Below, one piece after another: positions 37,801 to 49,900 of a stretch of 64,000 nt of DNA (position 1 is the first letter of the stretch; each line of letters starts with the position of its first letter). The translations under genes were made by a program, and so were the position numbers. Source of the DNA: Membranipora membranacea (lineage: Eukaryota > Bryozoa > Gymnolaemata > Cheilostomatida > Membraniporidae); the NCBI GenBank assembly GCA_914767715.1, contig OU612071.1, forward strand, positions 17,914,948 through 17,978,947, written 5' to 3'. A model generated the notes under the pieces. That model ran no database searches and had not been told where the DNA came from. It was given only the letters and a program-made list of their open reading frames with translations.

Positions 37801-40800
37801 TTAACTCAACAGTGAAAACTCACTTTCACTACAATGGCTGCTGTACAAGCAACCTATACACTTGCAGACAATTTGGAATTGGTAAAAACAACAAGTGCAA
37901 TCTTGTCGCATGCGCCAAAAGCTATCTTTAAACAATAAAATATTTCTAGCATGATTACAATTCATGTCTAAGATTACAATTTGTAAAAATAATAATCATG
38001 TAAATGCTTTCTTTGCTACGATGGACTAACAAAATATTGCAGTGACTTTAATATTGTCGACTGCCGTATCTGCGGTTTGATTGGTGCTTTCAGCTTATTT
38101 AACCTGTCAGCTTTCAGAGTTCAGAGTTCAGACATTGTCACTCCCTGTACATACATTTTGTTAGCAGGTAGAGTAGTTAGTTGTCCACAATTTAGAACCA
38201 TAGAATTTGTTTAGAGTTTAGATATAAATGTGCAAAGTAGTTGTCCTTAGTTCTTACCATAGATATAAAAACAGTTTTTATATCTATGATTCCTACCCAG
38301 AATCTATAAAAAAATTCAGAGTTTAGAAATAACCTTGGAAAACCCTAGGGATACTTTTATCATCACAAGCCATCCAATGAAATCATCAGCAGTTTGCACC
38401 ATATGTTACCAGTGCTTAACCTGTCACCACCTTGATGTTAATTTTACTCCCAGTAGGGTTGTGACCTCTCGATCAGTTGTACCTGCCAGTAAATAGGGTG
38501 ATTTTTTTCTATGATGGGCTATGTGGATCAGGATTATACCAGTGTGGAAACTATTTGAAATTGAAGTAAAGTTCAGTGGGCAGCTTTCAAATTAAACAAA
38601 ACTGTTTTGACTTTGCAACGCTGTACTTTAAAAAGAGAAATAATGTTGGATAATAGAACCTAAAAAATGACACCCACTGTGTCATTAGTTACCTTTGTTC
38701 AAACCAGTTTTTTGTTGGGATTCAGATGTTAATCTTTGTTGTCACAATTCAGTTTCTCAGATTAACATAAGGTGTTTTCTCTTGGGAAAAACCTTTGCAC
38801 CTAACGACAACATACGTTAAACCTATTCAAGAAAAAAACAATCGTAATATTCATGAGTGGTAACTTTCCATTATAAGCCTTTTGATTATTAGTTATTACA
38901 CTTATTACACAATTTACGAAATACTATACCTTATGACTAACCAGCCCTATGTTAAAATACAAACAATACCCATAACTATATATAAATACATATTACCATA
39001 TCAGCACGTGAGAATGAATCTATGATTCAATAATAAGCAGCGAAGCATCAACGCAACTTGAAATAATCAAAAGTTTTATTACCGCCCCTCTTATATATAA
39101 ACAGAAGCCAGACCAGTTCTCGAATATTTGATTAAAACTCATCATAGTGAAAACACCTCAGTAATTATACATGGATAGAAGATTATGGAGGCTCACCTAC
39201 TAACTAAACTTATACTCGATATTATACTACATTGGGAGAGAGAAGAAAACGGGTTCTACCTTGATGGAAGAGGAATATGCTGTAAGATAACTTGATATAT
39301 CTTATCTAGGAAGTTGGGTCTTTTTTGCTTGCAATTTTATTGCTCCTAAATTCTCTGGTTTAATGTAGTCATCAGTCATTTTGCTAAAGATTAGAAGGTA
39401 ACCCAGGCTGAGGCATCGTTGGGTGGGGGGGGGGGGGGAGGAGCAAGATAGAGTCTTGGGGCTCAGACTAAAACACAGGCAAACTGGCAATAAAATTCTA
39501 CATCACCCTTAAAAAATTTATTTATCCTGCAAATAAGTTTAGTTAGGTAGAGTTTAGTTAAGTAGAGAAGAGATAAATTATTATTGTCAAACGGGAGAAA
39601 CTTTCTAGCACTTCCAAAATCCAACAAATGGTTACCGTTTTTGGGCAGTGGACGATGTTATTGAATTATAGTTTTACATTCATAGATTAATCATAATGGA
39701 TAACCTGTATTCAAAGTTATGGTCTAAAATAAGGTGGTTATACTGTCTATGAATGGGAAGTGATGATATATTCATCATTTTGCCAGATAATAATATTTTC
39801 ATGATTCAGTATTTTTCCGTTCTTCTCCATGATTTTATCTAAATTGGGGGCGAGTTATGCAACGTCCCTCATTATATCTTGAGGATCTGAGGAGAGCGCA
39901 CATGATCTTCATCAAGCATGGCTGTTGTATTTGCGGTGGTTCGTATAACAGAATATTACTTTTCGTCAAAATAGTCCTGATTTCGAAGATTTTATATTAG
40001 GAGTTGTCTCCCCAGATGGCAATTTTTTCAATTATAAATTCTGAACACAGTGCAGTGTGTATTATATTTTGCAAGGGTAAATTTAAGGGTTTCGTCGTAT
40101 TCGAAACATAAAATGATTTGCAAAGTAGGGCAGTTAAAACCAGCATTGCAGGATAGGGCTTGACTGATGATGCCTTAGACTCTGAAATAACACTTTTATG
40201 CGGCAGCGTCAGCTAACAAATGAGTCTTTCATCAGAGGCTGATGCAACATTTCATAATATGTAGTTATTAACCTGGTATCATCATATTTTGGCATCATAC
40301 CAACCTATATGCTAATAACTAAGTGTATAGGTTGTACATACAGTATACTTAGATGTATACTTAGGGGTTTCATTAGGGTATTCTTTGCTAATTAAACTGG
40401 CTGTTAATTACTCTCAGACTATGAATTATTGTATTGTTTTCATGCAACGAAAACCTATTGTAAGCTAATTTGTCTATGATGCCACTTACTGTTTTCCTAC
40501 GTAGGGTATATAATTATGATGTATGTGATGTTTAATACATGATCAAGCCCCAAAATTAGGTAAGGGGGGGGGGGGCTAATTAGGTTATACCATAATATCT
40601 GGCTGGGTCAGGCCAAGAAGTTTGAGGCAAAGCAAGAATAACAAGGAGAGAAGTTGACACCCCTGACACCAAATTTGCATTTCGGTTTCGGCGGGTGGGG
40701 GAGTGGATGTTAGGGTGGTACTTTGGTTCAGAAACTGCAAATCCGAACAAAGCTAAAATCACACTTATTTACAATATCCAGAAGACTATTTGGTTTTGTG

Positions 40801-40917
40801 TTCAGTTATGATAAATGCTGATTAAGGAAAAATTTGCAAAAAAAGGTTCATGATGTTTTCAAACTCGTTTTTTTATTTGTCCTGTATGACATCATATCCT
40901 GCTTGTATTTATTGTAG
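34867..40917. other. Probable first intron or upstream region of innexin gene
   Basis: No protein-coding exon is seen. A less AT-rich block at about 36860-37308 ends in CCT|GTGAGT and could be a first exon or promoter. G-runs of 14 and 12 bases lie at 39425-39438 and 40564-40575. A perfect hairpin is listed separately. Confidence 0.35.
38258..38288. repeat. Perfect 31-bp inverted repeat
   Basis: Fifteen-base arms (CATAGATATAAAAAC and complement) are separated by one base. Confidence 0.75.
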
Positions 40918-43900
40918 ATGTCCGGTCTGATAGACGCTCTTAATAAAGGATTGCGTTTACTCAAACACGGAGATGATGACTTCTTTGACAGGCTCTCGAG
41001 TCGTTACTCAGTGGCCCTCTGTATCGTCTTTGCTGTCGTCGTATCAACAGGTAATTATCGGGAGGCATTGAACGCCCCCATCCCTTATCTCTAAGAAACA
41101 AATTCACAGTCTATTTAGTGCGAATGATTTAACAACATTTGATTACACCTACATGATGTCAAAGGCAAGATGCATTCCACCAATTCAATTCTCAGTCTAT
41201 GTTGCGCATGATTTTCATGACATCATTCAGTAAACTCTTACGCGATGTCAAAGTCAGGAAATATTCCACCAAGAGGATTAATCTGGCATGACGCCAGCTT
41301 TCGTCATTCTTTTCAGTGCTGCCTTGTGACCTGATAATGTTTTATAGACACTAATATTGTTTTAAATCATCAATTAATCCAACAGAATGATGCAAAGGTA
41401 TTTCACTATCTCACGTCTGTATCGCTATTTTTGAGAGCTAATTGATATACCAAAGCTCATTGACTGCAGAATGGAAAGTTCACATTGACAATCGACCAAT
41501 CATAATAAAGCTCTCATACACACCCACGGTTTACCAAGAGATTTGGCAGCGCTCTGTTTTATGTATTTATTGAGTGATGACGCCAGCGATTGTTATTTTC
41601 TGACCCCGTTATTCAGTCTATCTGGGCCACTGCCAATTACGATAGTCTAGCGTATATGTTTTGGAAAATATTTCATCATCTGGTAGTAGTTGGAGTTGCC
41701 CAACCCGAGCACAATTAGAAAATGCGAGCCTAAATGTAAAGGGAGGCCAGAAATGATGAATGCGGTGTATCATTTTAAGTTTCCGAGAAAGCTGTCATGA
41801 ATACCTGAAAGTTTTTGCTTATGTAATTATCATAATTGTAAGCCAGAGCTTTTCAGGTATTCATATAACCTTTTCCTGAGACTTAATGCTGAAATTTTGT
41901 AGATGATTATTTTAATAAAGTAATTTCAGCAAATTTTAAACTTTTGTGGACCCAAAATGATGGATGTTGTATCTTATTAAGTTTCAGAGAAAGGTGGTAT
42001 GAATACCTAGAAATTAACCGCTTATAATTGAATTAATTATCTAAATATTTTCAACATATTTAAAACACATGTTCTTTTGTGATTTACAGGACAGTTTGCA
42101 GGAGACCCCATCGATTGCTGGACTCCGTCTGAGTTTAACGGACAATGGGTCAGATACACAGACAGACTGTGCTGGGTACAGAATACTTACTATGTACCAT
42201 TCGACCAAAGCTTACCCGGTAAGTAATGGATATCTCACACACAAATGATACAGCAATTATATTTGTGGGTTTAGTTTAATGTGAAGTTTCTCCATTTAAA
42301 TAATGTCTTTCAACATAGTGTATGGTCTTTTCCACTTGATAAATTGTTCAAATTGTTCTATGTATCACTGTCAACTGTTTAGCTGTCCATAGGGTAAACC
42401 AGTGCAAGAATTACCCTGTTGAGGGATCCCCTGCATACAAACTCTCTTCTTGAGAGTTCTCAGTCAATAATGCTTGTATATCCAAGCGTTGGGCACTGCA
42501 GGATAGTTTCTGAATAAACCAAAACTAATGGAAGCTCGACCAAAATGTCATTTTATCACTCAACCAAATAGCTGAGTAAACTTTGCTGTTTTACTCAAAT
42601 TTGTATCTTTTCCTAACAGGTGTAGACGAGATAAAGTACTATGACAGAGAGATCTCATATTATCAGTGGACACCACTTATTCTAGTCATGCAGGCTTTTC
42701 TATTTGCCTTCCCAAGTATCTGTTGGGGATTCGCTACGCACCACGCAGGTAAGTCAGTCATATGACATGTGCATTGTGGGTAAACTCTCAACACGTTGGG
42801 AAATTAACAGATCATGGCATCATATTCTGCATTGTAGAAATAGTTATCTATCGTAAAGAGTCACATCATTTATTTCATAGTCAATAATCAAATATCGATT
42901 CATGGTAGTGGATAAAAGTATTCTCGAATGTATCTTTGATGAATAATATGCACCTCTCAGAGCTGTAACACCAGTATGAGTCAGCATAACATAAAACAGT
43001 CAGGTCTAATTTATTATTAAGTTGTGAATCAGATATAACAACAAGATTTGTAAATAGTAGTAATTTTCTCGTAGTTATCTCCCTTACCATAAAAGAGGAC
43101 AACTCCCAATATCAAATATAAACAATTTTCTATTGATTACTTTAGGGTATGGTGTGAACAGAGCCGTCCACATGTGTAACTCTCCAGAGAACATAAACCC
43201 AGAGAATAGAGACAGACTTATAAAGTTTCTCTCTAATCAGATGGACAGGTTACTCGGCTATCGCAGAGAGTATCGAGAAGGTAAGATACATATCAAGAGG
43301 ACTAAAATATTTACTGAATGGAAAGTTGTCCATCTAGCGTGCAATTATAACTGGAAAATCTATGGTTTACTTTCTTTTATTCAATCTTAGCTTAACTCAA
43401 TTTAACATGTATAGCACTATGTAGCTCAAACTAAATAACATGAAGTCACCGCCTGACTAGCACAACTAGACTTGAGCAGATATTTAGTCGTTAGTAGTTA
43501 ATAACATGAACTAATCAGAAATGCCAAAAACTCTCCTCATGCAGAAACTACCCTCAGACAAACGCATCTTGCATTTACAAATACATACAATCAAAAGGTA
43601 TATCTCAGATTTTCTCAGCTATTTTTCTTGGTCGATTTTTTTCCATCCAATTCACGGGAGCTCTTAACATTAAGTAAATTATTTATATATTTGTTTTGCA
43701 GGATGGTTTGCGAATGCAAGAAAATCAATGGAGAAACACCACATAAGATTTGGTAAAAGATATGGATGTCATTTGGTGCTAATATACTTATTCGTCAAAC
43801 TTTGCTTCATTGGTAAGTTGGACAATCATGGAAACATCTCATAGAATGGTAGAAGAAAGGACACCCATCCTCAATACTTAGGGGTTGGTCCTCCTTGGAC

Positions 43901-46900
43901 CCGATTCTCCACTGCTCTATTGGTCAGCTTTGAAAACCTTGTTTCATTTAGTCCTGGTAAGGCATGTCTCCGTAATATTCTGTGAATATCGAAAATATAA
44001 AGTCAGTGTGAATGTCCCTTTACAAACACACACCCCAGTAAGCTTCTTTATTATAAGATGTAATTGTGTTATTAAATTTGTTATCTTGTTATCTTCTCTT
44101 ACAGGAAACGCTATTGGTCAGCTGTATCTAATGAACGAGATTATTGGTAAAGGATACACAGCATACGGATATAATGTGCTGGTATCAGCTATAAACGGTG
44201 AGGAGTGGACAGAGAGCCCCTTCTTTCCTCGAGTTACTCAGTGCTACTTCAAGGTGAGTAATGTATATAAGGCTAAGATTTGCTTTACCTTGTCTTTTCA
44301 ATGAGATATTAAGAGGTCGCTTCTAATCTACGAATGAGGAGGTATAGGATCGTGAATACACGGTCTCCAGCATCATTAAAACCCTAATTTCTATATTTTA
44401 TGGTTTGCTCTTCTAAGTTTATCAGAACCCATAACAGGTAAACAATGCTACGCAACTATCTTATACATGTAAGTGCAAAAATAGATATTCAAATTGAGCA
44501 ATAATAACTCCCAGAGGCTATTTGTTGTTCACTCTCTTGAAGCATCTTATAAAAAGAATGACAGTCGTCCAAGTTAGAAAGCAATAATTCTTTTAAGTGC
44601 TATGCTGCCTTAAAATATTGCAAGCAGCTTGCAATCTCAGTTTAATGGCACCTGACATTTTAAAGAAGGAGACCAAAAGATTCAATTACCGCCAAAAATT
44701 CAACTAAGCCCTTCATGAACTGGAACTATATTAACTGTGCACGACCCCGGGCGGAACAAATAAACTTTATTTACCGAGACTAAGGAACATAAGTAAACAC
44801 TAAATGAATTCATAGAGTGGTGAAGTTTAGGCTGTTGCCGGCCATGAATGAATGGCTAAGTTTAAGGATATACATTACACAACATACATGTAACATGGAC
44901 CGCATGAGATGCTAGAATAATGCTGCCAAAGGATTTATTGATTATCCCTATGGCAGCATATAAACAAAAGATAAAAAAGCAGTGATTAGAACCAAGTAAT
45001 GGACTTACATTTATGATGCTATATGTTAAGGTACTTGCTAATAGTTAGCTTGCCGGCTGCATTTTGACTTCAACCATTAGGGGACATTTTTTATCACCTA
45101 AATTAAGAAAAACATGGGACTCTTTCGACCACAACAAAGACCTGGTGAACTACATGGACCTCAAAAACAGGGACTGAGAATAGGACATCTTAATGCTTGC
45201 AGCATGACTGCGAAGGATAAACCTGCCAGGATTCGTCAAACCATAGTTGATAATAACTACGATGTATTTGCTGTCACTGAGGCGTGGCTTACAGATAAGA
45301 ACGGACGGCAAAACCGTGATCCTGTTGCTATTCAGGGATACCATCCACCAATCGTGCAAAACAGAGAAGGACGAAAAGGAGGAGGAGTAGTAATGTATGT
45401 AAAGGATTCACTCCAGCACAATGTAGTGCAGCAGGATAATTTCTATGATATCAAAGGAGATGGAGTTGATTCTAGGAATAAAGGCAAAAACAACCCATGC
45501 CAGTTCATTCATATTAGGATTACCGGTACGATTACTGGTAGGAATACCGGTAGGGCTAGGAGACCCTTGACACCTTTCCAAAATCCTTTAGATGTCATAG
45601 GGGTGTATTTGCCGCCAAAGGCAAGTAAAAAGAAGTTCACGTTGCTGTATTTACTACAAAGTACATCGGCAGCAAAATATGTGGTGGTGTTGGGAGACGT
45701 CAATTTAAACGAAATTGGCCAGACAGCTAGCCATGATGAAAAAGTGAACAGAAAAGGTTTTGTACAAATAATAGATAGGTTCACACGTCGCACGAAAGAT
45801 AAACAGGGAAAAGAGGATGGTACAATCATAGATCACATCTATGTAAAGTCACCAAAGATTCACAACAGTCTGCACGATCTTTTGATTTTACAACTTTCAG
45901 TTAGAATAATCCGGAAGGTTATTCAGGAGCTGGACAAAATGGTTTCCGAATTTGGAGTTACCCGGAGTTATATAAGCGATCATGATATTATTTGGTGTAC
46001 TGTAAACCTGAGACTCTTGACAGGACGATGAACTTTTAGCAAAGCTCATGTTTCTGTGATACAATGGAAGGATTCTGTGTGCAATGTTTTCATGGTATAT
46101 GCTTATTTTTGCTGTCGAAGTAGCTCACAGTTTTGCAGTATGATATTCATCATATTATGCAATCAAAAAGCAGCTGAGGTATTTTCCCAATTTCTTATGT
46201 TTTGATTCTTTTGGAATGTTTTGTGAAGAAAGGAGTTTGATTTGTACTTTGCGTGTTGTGATTTTTCCCAACAAGTGTTCTAAGCTTCTTTCTGTACACA
46301 AAAATATGATTTCTGAATAGTTCAATAAAAATCAGGTCTTACACAGAGAGATAACCATGTTTGTTTCCAACATTAAACATTTGAGGGAATGTCCCATGGT
46401 ACGCTTGTGATTAAGTCCCTCGAAAAAGATGTAACAAAATCTGGCTACGTCATTAGCATCGATCAACAGTATTGAAAGTGAGGACAACGAATGGACTAAG
46501 CATGTTATAAAAAGAATGACAGTCGTCCAAGTTAGAAAGCAATAATTCTTTTAAGTGCTATGCTGCCTTAAAATATTGCAAGCAGCTTGCAATCTCAGTT
46601 TAATGGCACCTGACTTTTTATACAAAGAGACCAAAAGATTCAATTACCGCCAAAAATTCAACTAAGCCCTTCATGAACTGGAACTATATTAACTGTGCAG
46701 GACCCGGGGCGGAACAAATAAACTTTATTTACCGAGACTAAGGAACATAAGTAAACACTAAATGAATTCATAGAGTGGTGAAGTTTAGGCTGTTGCCGGC
46801 CATGAATGAATGGCCAAGTTTAAGGATATACATTACACAACATACATGTAACATGGACCGCATGAGATGCTAGAATAGTGCTGCCGAAGGATTTATTGAT

Positions 46901-49900
46901 TATCCCTATGGCAGCATATAAACAAAAGATAAAAAAGCAGTGATTAGAACCAAGTAATGGACTTACATTTATGATGCTATATGTTAAGGTACTTGCTAAT
47001 AGTTAGCTTGCCGGCTGCATTTTGACTTCAACCATTAGGGGACATTTTTTATCACCTAAATTAAGAAAAACATGGGACTCTTTCGACCACAACAAAGACC
47101 TGGTGAACTACATGGACCTCAAAAACAGGGACTGAGAATAGGACATCTTAATGCTCGGAGCATGACTAAGAAGGATAAACCTGCCAGGATTTGTCAAACC
47201 ATAGTTGATAATGACTACTGTGTATTTGCTGTCACTGAGGCGTGGCTTACAGATAAGAACGGACTGCAAATCAATGATCCTGATGTTATTCAGGGATACC
47301 ATCCACCAATCGTGCAAAACAGAGAAAGACGAGGAGGAGGAGGAGTAGTAATGTATGTTAAGAGTTCACTCCAATACAATGTAGTGAAGAAGGATAATTT
47401 CAATGTTAGCAAAAAATATGGAGATGATTCTAGGATTAAAGGCGGAAAGAACCCGTGCCAGTTCATTCGGATTAGGATTACTGGTATAGGTATCAGATCC
47501 TCGACACCTTTCCAAAATCCTTTAGATGTCATAGGGGTGTATTTGCCGCCAAATGCATGTATGAGGAAGTCCACGTTGCTGAATTTGCTAGGTAGTACAT
47601 CGGCAGCAAAATATGTGGTGGTGTTGGGAGACGTCAATTTAAACGAAATTGGCCAGACAGCTAGCCATAATGAACAAGTGAACAGACGAGGTTTTGTACA
47701 AATAATAGATAGGTTCACACGTCGTCGCAAGACCGAGAGACCAGGAAAAGTGGCTGGTACAATCATAGATCACATCTATGTAAAGTCACCAGAGATTACC
47801 AACAGCCTGAACTATCTTTTGTTTTCAAAACCTTCATTAAAAATGAAAGAGGCTGTTAGATTGGAGCTGTACAACATGGTTCCCAAATTTGGAGTTACCC
47901 TGAGTAATATGAGTGATCATGATATTATTTGGTGTACTGTAAACCTGAGACTCTTGGGAACGCGATGAACTTTTAGCTAAGCTCATGTTTCTGTGATACA
48001 ATGGAAGGATTCTGTGTGTAATGTTTTCATGGTATATGCTTATTATTGCTGTCGAAGTAGCTCACAGTTTTGCAGTATGGTATTCATCATATTATACAAT
48101 CAAAAAGCAGCTGAGGTATTTTCCCAATTTTTTATGTTTTGATTCTTTTGCAAAGAAAGGAGTTACATTTGTACTTTGCGTGTTGTGATTTTTTCCAACA
48201 ACACTGTGCAAAATCAGTTCCTATTCAATGATTATACACTGGGCATAAGTCTGAATAATCATGTTTATACATTCATTATTCCACTTTATACAATGATTAT
48301 ACCACATTCCTGGCAAAATTATGCAACTATAATTATTCAATGTACGGTATAAGTAAACAACTTATTCAAATCAATTGTAATTATTCAATGTAGGTATAAC
48401 TTCATCTATTTATACAATCATTATCCCGCATGGAATAAGCTCTGAATAGGAACCGATTTTGCACAGTGCAAGTGTTCAAAGCTTCTTTCTGTACACAAAA
48501 AAAAAGTTCTGAATAGTTCAATAAAAATCAGGTCTTACACAGAGAGATAACCATGTTTGTTTCCAACATTAAACATTTGAGGGAAATCCCATGGTACGCT
48601 TGTGATAAGATCCCTCTAAAGAGATGTAACAAAATCTGGCTACGTCATTAGCATCGATCAACAGTATTGAAAGTGAGGACAACGAATGGACTGAATTGAA
48701 AATTAGTTTTCCCCTTAAGAAAGGTAGATACTATCTCGTTGTAAGACATGTATTTTCAAATACCCCAATGATGAGGCAACTCAGATACTGAGATGCTCCA
48801 TTTATCAAAATAAATCAAATCTCAAATACCAACAGTATCATTTCATCTTTTCCAGATACGCACGTTAGGAGAAAATATCCACCAATATGTTGTACAGTGT
48901 GTACTACCTATCAATCTATTCAATGAGAAGATTTACTTATTCTTATGGTGGTGGAATTGTATGGTAGCAGTGATGTCATTCATCGGACTTCTTACCTACA
49001 TACCAATATTTGTCCCTATCGCCAACAGACGGTAAGAGATTCAGTCTTGAGACACAAGACTGGTTAGGTGCTGACAGAAATAGATCATAAGAAAAATCAA
49101 ATTTGTATTATCAACCATAATATGGCTAAAGATTTTCTATCGTATTTGTAGAGGTACTAGCTCTCTGTGTTATTTATCTGGACCAGCACCAGAGTAGTAT
49201 TGGGTGTCAAGATAATACCAGTTTATTGAGCTCAGCTCTTATTTGGCACAAATCAAATTGCTCATTCTTATTGAATAACCCCTTTGTCTCACAGCTCCTA
49301 TATTGAAAGTATCAAGTTGTTTCTGTTAGTAGTTTTTTATATAGTTGTTCAGCGTATCAATGAAATATGATTCAGCTCTTTGTTAATATTGCCACACTTC
49401 ATTTTTTTACTGATATTGCACTAGCTAAGGCTGGATTCGCTGCAAGTAATGTGAAACAATTTGGTAGGGTTTTTTTATAGGCTTGAGTTGTTTCAACAAT
49501 GATTGGTGAGAAAGCTTTCCTTTTAAAATAGAGGCCATTAAATCAACACCGTAACAATTATATAATCTAGGGGACAAAGAATGCAGGTCAGTATCATATT
49601 TTTGCTTGATTTCTACAGGTACATCAGCAAATACCTGAAGATAATGGGACGTAACAATCCACAAGAGAAAGACTACAGAAAAGTTTTTGTGGAGAAATAT
49701 CTCAGACTTGATGGAGTTCTCGTCCTGTGGCTTATATCTAAAAATGTCACTGACCTTACAATAGGTACGTTGTAACTCGCAATCTCTTAACATATTCACA
49801 ATCTATCTCTTGGCCCCAATATCTGGTTATACGGCATTTTTTCCATACATTTCTGGAAGGTTTCAGGGTCCTTGTTGTACTTGGCTAGTTTTTATTTGTC

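Larger units (their letters stand above)
46498..48692 (+). mobile_element. Tandem unit 2 with stand-alone EEP endonuclease ORF
   Basis: This is a direct repeat of the preceding unit. The 5' part (46507-47071) differs from 44549-45113 by only a handful of bases. It is longer mainly because of a 267-bp MITE in its 3' part. Unit 2 ends near GAATGGACTGAATTG, where unit 1 passes into the start of unit 2. Confidence 0.7.

Noticed and set aside
45509-47766. Minus-strand frames of 106 and 158 codons within the tandem units
   Set aside because: They are complements of the EEP ORFs, which carry all the recognisable motifs.
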